Below are positions 9,072 to 18,277 of a stretch of 64,000 nt of DNA, piece after piece (within the stretch, counting starts at the first letter, position 1; each line of letters begins with the position of its first letter). The stretch spans positions 1 to 64,000 of the forward strand of contig NZ_CP150274.1 of assembly GCF_037977055.1 (NCBI RefSeq). The letters are read 5' to 3'. Source of the stretch: Paenibacillus sp. FSL K6-1096 (GTDB lineage Bacteria; Bacillota; Bacilli; Paenibacillales; Paenibacillaceae). The notes beneath the pieces were generated by a model. It was not told the origin of the DNA and did no database searches. It saw only the letters and a list, made by a program, of their open reading frames with translations. A program made the position numbers and the translations under genes.

Positions 9072-11354
9072 ATGTCTTGGACTATTCAATCCAACCAGTC
9101 AGAACACACGGCATTGCTTCAAGAGGAGAGCCTTTACTTCACCGGAAACGGTTATTTGGGGGTACGCGGTAACCTTGAGGAATATGAAGCTTCCGCTGCG
9201 GCAGCCGGTTCGATCCGCGGAACCTATTTGAATGCGTTTCACGATATAACGGATATTGCCTACGGGGAGAAGCTGAACGCTTTTCCCGAGACCCAGCAGA
9301 AGCTGGTTAATATTATGGACGCGCAGACCGTGCTGATTGATCTCGGCGAAGGGGATGCGAAGGAGCGTTTCTCCTTCCGGGAAGGCGAAATCGTCGAGTA
9401 CCGCCGCACGCTGCACATGGATAAAGGCTACAGTGAGCGTTATATTCATTGGCGCTCTCCGCAGGGTAAGGAGCTTAAGCTGATCTTCAAACGGCTCGTC
9501 TCCTTCAAGCGGAAGGAATTATTTATTCAGGAAATCTCGCTTGAGCCTGTTAACTTTAAAGGCAATGTGACGGTCACATCTCTGCTCCGCGGGGATGTCA
9601 CGAACTTCACAGACCCGGATGATCCGCGGGTCGGCTCCGGTCATGCGAAGCTGCTGCGGGTTACGGCAGCGGAGACAGACGGGGAGACGGCCGGGATGGA
9701 GGCTGAAACGCTGCGTTCCGGGCTTAAAGCCGCCTGCGTCTCCAACTGCCGTGTTAATCTGGAACACCGCTCCGAAATGTCCCGCACGGATGAGGATGTC
9801 ATGACGGTAATCCGCTTCAGTCTGCTGGAGAAGGCTGTCATTACGAAGCTGAGTGTGTTCACAGATACACTGCGGCATGGCGAAGCGCCTTTGCAGACCG
9901 CTTATGAGATAAGCCGCGGGCTGTCCGGTTTGTCCTTTCAGGAAGCTGCCCGGGAGCAGTGTGAATATCTGGAGGATTTCTGGCAGCATGCCGATATTCA
10001 AATCGGGGGTGACCAGGCGCTTCAGGAGGGCATCCGCTTCAATCTGTTCCATCTGCTCCAATCGGCAGGCCGCGACCGCTACTCCAATATCGCAGCCAAG
10101 GGCCTGTCCGGAGAAGGCTACGAAGGGCATTATTTCTGGGATACAGAAATATATATGCTGCCAGTCTTCCTGATGACCCATCCGGAGATTGCCAGATCAC
10201 TGCTGCTGTACCGGTATTCGCTGCTGGACAGCGCCCGGATGCGCGCCCGGGAAATGGGACATGCCCAAGGGGCTTTGTTCCCGTGGCGGACGATTTCAGG
10301 CGGCGAATGCTCCTCCTACTTCCCGGCAGGAACTGCACAATATCATATCAGTGCAGACATTGCCTACAGCTTTGTCCAGTATTATATGGTCACCGGGGAT
10401 TCCGAATTCATCGAGCGTTACGGAGCTGAGCTTCTGGCAGAGACCGCGAGGCTATGGATCGATGTTGGTCACTACCAAGATGGGAAGTTCAAGATTGATG
10501 CGGTAACCGGGCCGGACGAATATACTGCCATTGTGAATAATAACTACTATACGAATGTGATGGCTAAGCATAATCTCAAGTGGGCCGCCCGTGTGACGGC
10601 TGAAATGAAGGAGCGTTCGCCTGAGGCGCTGAAAGGGCTGACTGCGAAGCTGGGAATTACGGAAGAGGAGACCGGTGAATGGCGGACAGCCGCTGAACGG
10701 ATGTATTTGCCGTATGATCCGGAGCTGGGAATCAGTCCCCAGGACGATACCTTCCTGCACAAGCAGGTATGGGATTTGAAAGGGACACCGAAGGACAAGT
10801 ATCCGCTGCTGCTGCATTACCACCCGCTGACCTTATACCGTTACCAGGTATGCAAGCAGGCTGACGCGGTGCTCGCGCACTTCCTGCTCGAAGATGAACA
10901 GGACGAAGCAGTCATCCGGGCTTCCTATCATTATTATGAGGGGATTACGACTCATGACTCCTCCTTGTCCTCCTGTGTCTTCAGTATTATGGCCTCCAAG
11001 CTCGGTGAAGTGGACAAGGCGTATGATTATTTCATTGAGACGGCGAGAATGGACCTGGACAACACCCATGGCAATACTAAGGACGGTCTCCATATGGCTA
11101 ATATGGGCGGGACCTGGATGGCGATTGTGTTCGGGTTTGCCGGGCTCCGCATCAAGGACAGCGGGCTGTCGCTGGCACCGGTTCTGCCCAAGCAGTGGGA
11201 TTCGTATGCATTCACTATCAAGTACCTGAACAGACAGCTGTCCGTCACTGTTGATCACAATGGGACGAACGTCCAGCTGCTGGCCGGTGAAGAATTGAAA
11301 ATTCGCATATCCGGGGAGGAAGTCCATTTAACTGCACCGGATGCAGTCCGTTGA
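9072..11354 (+). CDS. Glycoside hydrolase family 65 phosphorylase
   Basis: A 760-residue cytoplasmic enzyme of family GH65 (maltose, trehalose, kojibiose, nigerose and glucosylglycerol phosphorylases). It has the N-terminal beta-sandwich, an (alpha/alpha)6 barrel with HYFWDTEIYMLP (about 353-364) and PAGTAQYHISADIAY, the general acid Glu483 in TGPDEYT, and a C-terminal beta-sheet cap. Family members cleave an alpha-glucosidic bond with inorganic phosphate and give beta-glucose 1-phosphate. The next gene, beta-phosphoglucomutase, consumes exactly that product. The disaccharide cannot be fixed from sequence alone. It lies 17 bp after mgtC, with a GGAAGGAACCC ribosome site. Confidence 0.9.
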   Translation: MSWTIQSNQSEHTALLQEESLYFTGNGYLGVRGNLEEYEASAAAAGSIRGTYLNAFHDITDIAYGEKLNAFPETQQKLVNIMDAQTVLIDLGEGDAKERFSFREGEIVEYRRTLHMDKGYSERYIHWRSPQGKELKLIFKRLVSFKRKELFIQEISLEPVNFKGNVTVTSLLRGDVTNFTDPDDPRVGSGHAKLLRVTAAETDGETAGMEAETLRSGLKAACVSNCRVNLEHRSEMSRTDEDVMTVIRFSLLEKAVITKLSVFTDTLRHGEAPLQTAYEISRGLSGLSFQEAAREQCEYLEDFWQHADIQIGGDQALQEGIRFNLFHLLQSAGRDRYSNIAAKGLSGEGYEGHYFWDTEIYMLPVFLMTHPEIARSLLLYRYSLLDSARMRAREMGHAQGALFPWRTISGGECSSYFPAGTAQYHISADIAYSFVQYYMVTGDSEFIERYGAELLAETARLWIDVGHYQDGKFKIDAVTGPDEYTAIVNNNYYTNVMAKHNLKWAARVTAEMKERSPEALKGLTAKLGITEEETGEWRTAAERMYLPYDPELGISPQDDTFLHKQVWDLKGTPKDKYPLLLHYHPLTLYRYQVCKQADAVLAHFLLEDEQDEAVIRASYHYYEGITTHDSSLSSCVFSIMASKLGEVDKAYDYFIETARMDLDNTHGNTKDGLHMANMGGTWMAIVFGFAGLRIKDSGLSLAPVLPKQWDSYAFTIKYLNRQLSVTVDHNGTNVQLLAGEELKIRISGEEVHLTAPDAVR

Positions 11355-11390
11355 CCGGGGACAGGGATGAAGGAAGGAGGAGCAGCAGGA

Positions 11391-12068
11391 ATGGCTGACA
11401 CAAGGATAGAGGCGGTTGTATTTGACCTGGACGGCGTCATTACGGATACAGCCCGGTTTCATTATGCGGCATGGAAGCAGCTTGCCGGACAATTGGGCAT
11501 CACGATTGACGAAGCGTTCAATGAACGGCTGAAGGGCGTCAGCCGGATGGATTCCCTGGAGGAGATTCTGCGTGAAGGGGGCCAACAGGACCGCTTTTCC
11601 CTGGAAGAGAAGGAGCAGCTTGCGTCTGAGAAAAATGAGCAATACTGCCGGCTGCTCACACAGCTCACACCGGAGGATGTGCTGCCGGGCATCCCGGAAT
11701 TCATTGCCTCGATCAAGGCTGCCGGGATTCCGGTCGGACTGGCTTCGGTTTCCAGGAATGCCGGAACCGTGCTGGAGTCTCTGCAGCTGGGGCCAGTGTT
11801 TGATTATATTGCAGATGCGGCGCTAATCAGGAATTCCAAGCCTGACCCGGAAATTTTCCTGACTGCTTGCGCAGGTCTCGGGGCGGACCCCCGCTATTCA
11901 ATCGGAGTCGAGGATGCTCCGGCAGGCATCCAGGCGATCAACGCCAGCGGGATGTTCGCCGTCGGTGTCGGGAAGCAGCTGCCAGGAGCCGACTACCTGG
12001 TCCAGTCGACAGACCAGCTGTGCTGGGAGGAGATCAGGGATTGCTTTTTCCAGACCCTGCTGCCGTAA
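11391..12068 (+). CDS. pgmB: Beta-phosphoglucomutase
   Basis: A 225-residue HAD-superfamily enzyme converting beta-glucose 1-phosphate to glucose 6-phosphate. The HAD motif I FDLDGVITDTARFH carries nucleophile Asp12 and acid/base Asp14; motif II is in GLASVSRNA, the motif III Lys in RNSKPDPEIF and motif IV in GVEDAPAGIQA. The HAD cap occupies residues about 18-90. Start ATG 11391 follows AAGGAGGAG; an in-frame ATG at 11367 is less well placed. Pairing with GH65 directly upstream is the classic phosphorylase route into glycolysis. Confidence 0.92.
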   Translation: MADTRIEAVVFDLDGVITDTARFHYAAWKQLAGQLGITIDEAFNERLKGVSRMDSLEEILREGGQQDRFSLEEKEQLASEKNEQYCRLLTQLTPEDVLPGIPEFIASIKAAGIPVGLASVSRNAGTVLESLQLGPVFDYIADAALIRNSKPDPEIFLTACAGLGADPRYSIGVEDAPAGIQAINASGMFAVGVGKQLPGADYLVQSTDQLCWEEIRDCFFQTLLP

Positions 12069-12069
12069 A

Positions 12070-12119
12070 TGTAACACAAGCAAACCAGACCTTACGGGGG
12101 CTGGTTTGTTTGTGTTACA
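12070..12119 (+). terminator. Long hairpin ending the EEP-ABC-GH65-pgmB operon
   Basis: A 19-bp stem with one wobble, TGTAACACAAGCAAACCAG (12070-12088) pairing with 12101-12119, starts two bases after the pgmB stop. No clean T-run follows, so termination strength is uncertain. Confidence 0.6.
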
Positions 12120-12139
12120 GCAGGATGTGGAATAATGGA

Positions 12140-12168
12140 TTGTATACGTTATATATGTCTGGTACGAT
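12140..12168 (+). promoter_or_regulatory. Putative SigA-type promoter of the glycerophosphodiesterase gene
   Basis: TTGTAT (12140-12145), a 17-bp spacer and TACGAT (12163-12168) lie about 100 bp before the next gene, indicating that the gene is transcribed separately from pgmB. Match by eye only. Confidence 0.4.
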
Positions 12169-12267
12169 AGATAGGCTTCATAATGGAAGTCCAAACATTC
12201 TCTGGAGTCACGGCTATTCCGTTCTGAATAGAGTATCTTATAATCACACAAAAATGGGGACAGCAGC

Positions 12268-13179
12268 ATGATGAGGATTTTCAGACATAAGGGTTATTTT
12301 ATCGGCGTGCATATTGTGATGTGTATCTCTTTGCTCGCAACACTGTATGCGTATTCTCCGGCGATCAGAGTGAAGGTGAAGGAGATCATCGAGCCTGCGG
12401 ACAAGGTCTATACGATTGCCCACCGGGGCGCGTCCGGTTATGCTCCGGAGAACACGATGCCCGCCTTCGAGCTGGCCGCCCAAATGAAGGCCGATTCTAT
12501 CGAGCTGGATGTTCACTTAACCAAGGATCAGATTCCGGTAGTCATTCATGATGAGACGGTCAACCGCACTACAGACGGCAAGGGCTACGTCAAGAACATG
12601 ACCCTGGAGCAGCTCAGGCAGCTGGACGCCGGCTCTTGGTTCAATCAGGCCTACCCGATGTTCGCCAGAGACCTGTACACTGGGCTTACCATTCCTACCC
12701 TGGATGAAGTATTCGACAAGTTCGGCAGTGACATCAACTACATGATCGAGATCAAGGAGCCTGTTACGGATTTTAATATAGAAGCGATTCTGAACGAAAC
12801 GATTAAGACTCACCGCCTGGAAAAGGTAGTGGCCATTCACTCCTTCAGCGCAGCCAGCCTAAAAAGGTTCCATTCCATTAACCCGGATATTCCGTTATAT
12901 CAGCTGGTCTGGAACGATTATGCCGCGACTAGAGTCACCCAGTCTTACCTGGATAACGTCAAAACGTATGCCGCCGGAATCAGCCCGAACTTCCAGGGCA
13001 TCAGCGCATCGTATGTGGCTCAGGTCAAGCGGGCGGGGCTGAAGATTATCCCTTATACGGTCAATTACCAGCTCAATATGGATAAAGCCTATTCCTGGGG
13101 CGTGGACGGCGTGCATACCAATTATCCCGACCGCTTCCTGGAGGTCATTGCTACGAACCGGGAGAATGCCCGGTGGTAG
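12268..13179 (+). CDS. Membrane-anchored glycerophosphodiester phosphodiesterase
   Basis: A 303-residue GDPD/UgpQ-type enzyme that hydrolyses glycerophosphodiesters to glycerol 3-phosphate and an alcohol. A single hydrophobic segment (about residues 11-30) after a basic start suggests an outward-facing anchored or exported enzyme. Catalytic and metal motifs: AHRGASGYAPENT (His52, Arg53), SIELDVHLTKD (Glu79, Asp81) and VVIHDETVNRTT (His94). RBS is weak (GGGGA) before ATG 12268 or 12271. Its position after an operon with EEP phosphodiesterase and GH65/pgmB may mean a shared glycerol-phosphate or teichoic-acid-derived substrate (inference). Confidence 0.88.
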   Translation: MMRIFRHKGYFIGVHIVMCISLLATLYAYSPAIRVKVKEIIEPADKVYTIAHRGASGYAPENTMPAFELAAQMKADSIELDVHLTKDQIPVVIHDETVNRTTDGKGYVKNMTLEQLRQLDAGSWFNQAYPMFARDLYTGLTIPTLDEVFDKFGSDINYMIEIKEPVTDFNIEAILNETIKTHRLEKVVAIHSFSAASLKRFHSINPDIPLYQLVWNDYAATRVTQSYLDNVKTYAAGISPNFQGISASYVAQVKRAGLKIIPYTVNYQLNMDKAYSWGVDGVHTNYPDRFLEVIATNRENARW

Positions 13180-13190
13180 CCTATACGCAG

Positions 13191-13240
13191 CAGAAGGGTC
13201 CAGTGCCTGTCCGTTCCCGGATAAGCACTGGACCCTTCTG
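13191..13240. terminator. Hairpin between convergent gdpD and serine hydrolase genes
   Basis: A 16-bp stem (CAGAAGGGTCCAGTGC at 13191-13206 with its complement at 13225-13240), short T-rich tail TGTTTG. It likely serves both convergent genes. Confidence 0.8.
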
Positions 13241-13277
13241 TGTTTGATGTAACGTAGAACAACGAATGAATGCTGTC

Positions 13278-14453
13278 TTACAAGCTGCTGAAAATAATAT
13301 TGCGCAGCTTACGTGTAACCGGCATAGTACCCGCATCCTTCTTCTGGATCATGAACAGGATGGTGAGCCCTTCCTGCGGACAGTTGGCAAAATAAGCCCC
13401 CAGCCAGCCATCCCAGCCGTATTCGCCTTGGCCGCCAAGTCCCCCGGCTTGGCCGGGATCGGTCATGACGCGCATCTGGTTGCCGTAGCTGTAGCCCTGG
13501 AGCGAATGCCAGGGGTTGAAGCCCTGCTGCTGCCAGGCGGTCAAGCGGGCGGAGGTCATATATTGCACCGTGCGGGGACGCAGCACTTGAACACCGTTCA
13601 AGCTGCCCTGATTCATGAGCATCGTGGTGAATCTGGCGGCATCCTCAATGGTGGAGACCAGCCCGGCTCCGCCTGATTCAAAGGCCGGTGCCTGATTCAT
13701 CTGGTGGTCTACGCCCAGGTGACTCTCTGCGTACGGCTTCAAGCCGCCCTCGCCGTCATCCTGGTAGACCTTCGCCAGGCGATGTCTCTGGTCCTCCGGC
13801 ATCCAGAAGCCCGTATCCTTCATCTGCAGCGGGCCGAAAATTTCCTGCTGCAGGAATTCCCCGTAGCTCATGCCGCTGACCACCTCGACCACCGCGCCGA
13901 GCACATCTGCGGAAGTGCCGTACTGCCAGGAGGTCCCCGGGTCGAAGGACAGCGGTCCTTCCCCCAGCTTGTTAGCGAATTCAAGAGTGCTCATCGGATT
14001 GTCCCCGTGCAGGCGGCTGTCCAGCTCGCGGAATAATGCCTCCGTATGCTCACCAGCCTTGTCCGTTCCTCCATAGACCAGCCCTGAGGTCATGTTCAAC
14101 AGGTCGTGAAGCACGATTTCCCGCGTAACCGGCACCAGTTCGCCGTTCTTCTCCACCTGCTGGTTCTTGAATCCCGGAAGATAGCGGCTGACCGGATCGA
14201 ACAGATCAATCTCCCCGCGCTCCAGCAGCAGCATCACAGCCGCAGCGGTAACCGGCTTGGTCATCGAGTATAAGCGGAAGGCTGCATCCCGGGACATCCG
14301 GCGTCCGGCTTCCACATCGGCATAGCCGTCTTCGTGGTAGAATACTTCATTCCCGTCCTTGATCAGCATGAGGCTCGCACCGGCGATCTCATGCTTGCTG
14401 ATGCTTGCGCTCAGCGCCTGCTTCAAGCGTTGTGCAGTTATCGAATCCAACAT
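13278..14453 (-). CDS. Serine hydrolase (class C beta-lactamase/esterase fold)
   Basis: A 391-residue protein of the beta-lactamase/penicillin-binding superfamily. SMTK (Ser63, Lys66) is the nucleophile motif; YGT in WQYGTSADVL stands at the YxN position, and WDG in GEYGWDGWLG replaces the KTG box as in EstB-type esterases. That pattern favours an esterase or D-peptidase over a true beta-lactamase. No signal peptide, so probably cytoplasmic. ATG 14451-14453 follows AAAGGAGA. It is isolated between two oppositely transcribed genes. Confidence 0.85.
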   Translation of the reverse strand: MLDSITAQRLKQALSASISKHEIAGASLMLIKDGNEVFYHEDGYADVEAGRRMSRDAAFRLYSMTKPVTAAAVMLLLERGEIDLFDPVSRYLPGFKNQQVEKNGELVPVTREIVLHDLLNMTSGLVYGGTDKAGEHTEALFRELDSRLHGDNPMSTLEFANKLGEGPLSFDPGTSWQYGTSADVLGAVVEVVSGMSYGEFLQQEIFGPLQMKDTGFWMPEDQRHRLAKVYQDDGEGGLKPYAESHLGVDHQMNQAPAFESGGAGLVSTIEDAARFTTMLMNQGSLNGVQVLRPRTVQYMTSARLTAWQQQGFNPWHSLQGYSYGNQMRVMTDPGQAGGLGGQGEYGWDGWLGAYFANCPQEGLTILFMIQKKDAGTMPVTRKLRNIIFSSL

Positions 14454-14533
14454 GTTTACTGTCTCCTTTGGTCAGGGTCTCTCCCCGAGCCCTGGACGAA
14501 TTACGTTCCTCATAGAGAATATTATACATTTTA

Positions 14534-14574
14534 ATTGAATAAGTATAGGTTTTCGTTGCTTCGCTTAATTCAAT
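14534..14574. promoter_or_regulatory. Inverted repeat upstream of the galactanase gene
   Basis: ATTGAATAAG (14534-14543) and CTTAATTCAAT (14564-14574) are inverted copies with one base missing from the left arm, in the divergent gap between the serine hydrolase and the GH53 gene. It could be an operator; this is a guess from symmetry and place. Confidence 0.3.
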
Positions 14575-14629
14575 CTGCCCTGCGTGGTCATCTATACTAA
14601 CGAAGAGACTATATCAGGGAGGGATTAGT

Positions 14630-17600
14630 TTGAAAAAGCGATCAAAAATGCTTGCTATACTGCTTACAGCAACATTATTCTTGATGCCGTTTACAGCGCT
14701 GGGTGTACCGGCCAGGGCAGAAGCATCATCTGCGGCGAGCGCCTTCACCAAGGGCGCAGATGTCAGCTGGCTGCCCCAGATGGAGGCACAGGGCTACAAA
14801 TTCTATAACGATCAGGGAGAGGAAGCGGAGCTGCTCCAGATCCTGAAAGACCACGGAATCGATTCGATCCGCCTGCGGGCCTTCGTCAATCCGTCAGATG
14901 ATCCGATTAACGGGCATAACAGCACCGAAGAGCTGGTTCAGCTGGCCTCGCGTGTAAGCGCTCTCGGATTCCGGGTGATGGTCGATCTGCACTACAGTGA
15001 TTCCTGGGCTGACCCCGGGAAGCAGGTCACTCCGGCCGCCTGGGAGAACGATAACCTGGAGCAGCTGAAGGCGCATGTCTCGGAGTACACCACAGAGGTG
15101 ATGACTGCGCTGAAAACCGCAGGCGTAACGCCGGAGTGGGTGCAGATCGGCAACGAGATTAATAACGGGATGATGCATCCGCTGGGCAGCTACAGCAATA
15201 CGGCGAATCTGGTGGAGTTGATCCAGGCAGGATCACATGCGGCTAAGGCGGTTTTTCCCGAGACCAAAATCATTATTCACAGAGCCAACGGGGCAGACAC
15301 CGGCGTAGATCCGTTCTATGCAGGTCTGGTCGAAGCCGGGCTGAAGGACAGCGATTATGACATCATCGGGTTATCCTATTACCCGGATTCGATCTTCACT
15401 TCTTCGATTAATGAACTAACTTCTAACATGAATCTTCTGGCTGCAAAATACGGCAAAGAGGTTATGGTCGTTGAGGTTGGCGGCGATGTGAGCAAGAATG
15501 TAGATAATGTATACAACATGCTGGTGGCTGTGCAGAATGGCGTGAAGGCTGTGCCTGGCGGCCAGGGAACAGGCGTGTTTTATTGGGCACCCGAGGGAGT
15601 CTATTTCGGCTATGGGCTGTCTGCCTGGAACCCGGACGGAACTCCTTCCTTCGCGATGGATGCTTTCATTGACGGTGCTTCAGCAATCAACAGGGTGCCG
15701 GTTCAGTCGGTAAAAGTAGAAAAGCAGGCCGCGATCCTTGAAGTAGGCGGAACCGGCAGCGTGAAGGCAACGATCAGCCCGGGGAATGCTACCTATAAGG
15801 GGCTTACCTTCACCAGCTCCGACCCGGACATTGTCAAAGTAGATAAATATAAAGGAACGATCTCCGGGCTTGCCGCCGGAACTTCTACAGTCACAGCCGT
15901 TACGTATGACGGCGGTTTTACAGATTCAACCGAGATTACCGTCTCGCCAAGTACCAGCTTCATTCAAAATCCGGGCTTCGAGGACGGCCTGAATGGCTGG
16001 ACCGTCAGCGGAGACAGCTCTGCGGTCAATGTGGAGTCGGATGCCCACTCCGGCTCGGCGGCCTTGCACTACTGGAGCTCAGAGGCTGCGGAGTTCCAAA
16101 TCTCCCAGACAGTCACGGGACTAGAGAACGGTACCTATAAGTTATCCGCTTGGGTCTCGGGCGGCGGCGGGGAGGAGACGGCTGAGATTTTTGCGGGCCA
16201 ACAGACTCAGCCGTTCGTCAATACAGGCTGGCAGCAGTGGAGTAATCCAACGATTGATAGCATTGAGGTTACAGATGGAACCCTGACCGTAGGCGCTAAG
16301 CTGAAATATGCGGGCGACAAGTGGGGGAATATCGATGATTTCAAGCTGGTCAAGCAAGCCGGAGCCGTCAGCACCGATAATCTCACGGTAAACGGCGCTA
16401 AGGCTGACTGGTATCTCAGCGGGACTAAGCCCGCTACCTTCGGAGACAGCAAAGCCTCGGGCGGCTTCGATTACGGAGATGACCAGCCGATAGATTTCAC
16501 GATAACTCATGAACTTACCGGAATGGAGACGGGAACCTATACCCTCCAGGCCAAAATCTTCGGGGACAAGGGCGAGCCTTCCCCCGGTTCGGTGATGTAT
16601 GTACTCTCCGAGGGTCAGACGTATTCGGTGCCGATCACGTACTCGGGCAGCGCCTGGCTGAAGCCGCGTACTCTGACGCTAAAGCATGTGCACATAGGGG
16701 AAGACGGCAAGGCTTCGCTAGGCTTCAAGGTGATCACGGACTCGGATAATCATTACGGTTATCTGCAGGAGGTGACCTTCGTACCAAGCAGCACGAATCC
16801 GCCTGAAACTCCCGGTGAACCAAGTGAACCTGCTGAGCCGAGTGAACCAAGCCAACCTGGCGAACCAAGTGAACCCAATCAACCTGGTGAACCTGGCGAA
16901 CCTGTAACCCCTCCGGCAACGCAGCCGGTGACCAGTCCGGAAGAGAATCCGGTACCAAGTCCGGCGCCAAGTCCGACAGCGGTGCCGGGAACGGACTCCG
17001 GGTCTGGCTGGACAGGGCCGCAGGCGACAGCAAAAGCGTCTGCTACACCGCAAGCCACGCCGCAGCCGGGAATCTTAGTGGTGTCACAGCCAGAAGTGAA
17101 TGTGCAGAACCAGATCGTGATTTCAATGGCCGACGGGCAGCAGGAAGTAAGAATTCTCGCTGACGCTACGGCGCTTAAGGGAATCGCTGCTTTGAAGGTA
17201 GAAGGCAAGACGGTGGTTGCAGAGATTCCGGGTAAGGTTGTTCAGCAGCTTCAAGCATTGGCCGGAACAGCAGCAAAAGGCAGTATGCTGTCTGTTGGAT
17301 TGACACCATTGCCTGCGGAACAAAAGTCAGCCTGGACCCTTCAGGCTAATACCAAGAGCGAGGCTGAGCTGAGAATAGCCGGTGAAATGTTCAATCTCAG
17401 TCTGTCAGTTCTAAATGAGCAGGGCGTGAAAACTCCGCTGGCCTCCTTCACGGAGCCGGTCACACTTCGTCTGAAGTTACAGGAGAACAGCAATCCGAAG
17501 CTGGCCGGTGTGTACGCGGTCACAGACGAGGGTACGCATGAATATTTAGGCGGAGCCAGCGAACAGAACGTGATCACTGTAAAGGTTCCGCAATCCGGCA

Positions 17601-18163
17601 AGTATACTGTATTGGAGTATGACAAGACGTTTGCTGATGTGGGACAGGAGCATTGGGCCTATCCAGCAGTTCAGGAATTGGCTGCGAAGCATATTATCGC
17701 AGGCAACGGCGGCAGCAGCTTTGCGCCTAAACGGGAAGTGACCCGTGCCGAGTTCGTTGCGATGCTTGTCCGCGCATTAGGAATGAAGGCGGAGGGCGCA
17801 GGTTCGTTCGCTGACGTTGACAGCACCAAGTGGTATGCGGGCGAGGTCGCGGCTGCTTATGCAGCGGGAATCGTGAAGGGAGATGCTGCCGGCCGGTTCG
17901 CACCGGAAGCATTGGTCACGCGCCAAGAGATGGCGGCGCTGCTTGTGCGAGCCTACGGGCTGCGTACAGGAAGTCCGGCTCCGGCAGGCACATTAGCTGC
18001 TTATACCGATGCCGGAACCATTGGCGGCTGGGCGAAGGAGGCTGTAGGTGCCGCCAGTTCACTGGGCTTCTTCACCGGGACTCCGGACGGATTGTTCCAG
18101 CCCCAGGCCTATGCCACCCGCGCAGAGAGTGCGAAGGTATTGGCGGTGCTGATTAATCCGTAA
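14630..18163 (+). CDS. SLH-anchored GH53 arabinogalactan endo-beta-1,4-galactanase
   Basis: Secreted, surface-anchored enzyme of 1177 residues that cleaves beta-1,4-galactan side chains of pectin. Order: signal peptide (about 1-31); GH53 barrel (about 38-350) with acid/base Glu176 in QIGNEINNG and nucleophile Glu282 in VVEVGG; Big2-like Ig domain (about 358-440); two jelly-roll carbohydrate-binding-like modules (from INPGFEDGLNGW-type onset to about 725; CBM61 is possible); a Pro/Glu/Ser linker of roughly 90 residues; an uncharacterised beta domain; and three SLH modules (ADVGQEHWAYPAV, ADVDSTKWYAGEV, TDAGTIGGWAKEA) that bind the cell wall polymer. Start is TTG 14630 after AGGGAGGG. Monocistronic with its own terminator. 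Confidence 0.92.
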   Translation: MKKRSKMLAILLTATLFLMPFTALGVPARAEASSAASAFTKGADVSWLPQMEAQGYKFYNDQGEEAELLQILKDHGIDSIRLRAFVNPSDDPINGHNSTEELVQLASRVSALGFRVMVDLHYSDSWADPGKQVTPAAWENDNLEQLKAHVSEYTTEVMTALKTAGVTPEWVQIGNEINNGMMHPLGSYSNTANLVELIQAGSHAAKAVFPETKIIIHRANGADTGVDPFYAGLVEAGLKDSDYDIIGLSYYPDSIFTSSINELTSNMNLLAAKYGKEVMVVEVGGDVSKNVDNVYNMLVAVQNGVKAVPGGQGTGVFYWAPEGVYFGYGLSAWNPDGTPSFAMDAFIDGASAINRVPVQSVKVEKQAAILEVGGTGSVKATISPGNATYKGLTFTSSDPDIVKVDKYKGTISGLAAGTSTVTAVTYDGGFTDSTEITVSPSTSFIQNPGFEDGLNGWTVSGDSSAVNVESDAHSGSAALHYWSSEAAEFQISQTVTGLENGTYKLSAWVSGGGGEETAEIFAGQQTQPFVNTGWQQWSNPTIDSIEVTDGTLTVGAKLKYAGDKWGNIDDFKLVKQAGAVSTDNLTVNGAKADWYLSGTKPATFGDSKASGGFDYGDDQPIDFTITHELTGMETGTYTLQAKIFGDKGEPSPGSVMYVLSEGQTYSVPITYSGSAWLKPRTLTLKHVHIGEDGKASLGFKVITDSDNHYGYLQEVTFVPSSTNPPETPGEPSEPAEPSEPSQPGEPSEPNQPGEPGEPVTPPATQPVTSPEENPVPSPAPSPTAVPGTDSGSGWTGPQATAKASATPQATPQPGILVVSQPEVNVQNQIVISMADGQQEVRILADATALKGIAALKVEGKTVVAEIPGKVVQQLQALAGTAAKGSMLSVGLTPLPAEQKSAWTLQANTKSEAELRIAGEMFNLSLSVLNEQGVKTPLASFTEPVTLRLKLQENSNPKLAGVYAVTDEGTHEYLGGASEQNVITVKVPQSGKYTVLEYDKTFADVGQEHWAYPAVQELAAKHIIAGNGGSSFAPKREVTRAEFVAMLVRALGMKAEGAGSFADVDSTKWYAGEVAAAYAAGIVKGDAAGRFAPEALVTRQEMAALLVRAYGLRTGSPAPAGTLAAYTDAGTIGGWAKEAVGAASSLGFFTGTPDGLFQPQAYATRAESAKVLAVLINP

Positions 18164-18195
18164 ACCGAGGATAATAGCATAAGCAACAGTAGAGT

Positions 18196-18236
18196 AGAGC
18201 AGCGATTCTCCCGGTTATGGGGGCGCTGCTCTTTTT
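18196..18236 (+). terminator. Terminator of the galactanase gene
   Basis: Stem AGAGCAGCG (18196-18204) with CGCTGCTCT (18224-18232) followed by TTTTT. Confidence 0.85.
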
Positions 18237-18277
18237 ACTGGCATGGGATAGAGCGGTTACGAAGGAGCCGGGCGGAA

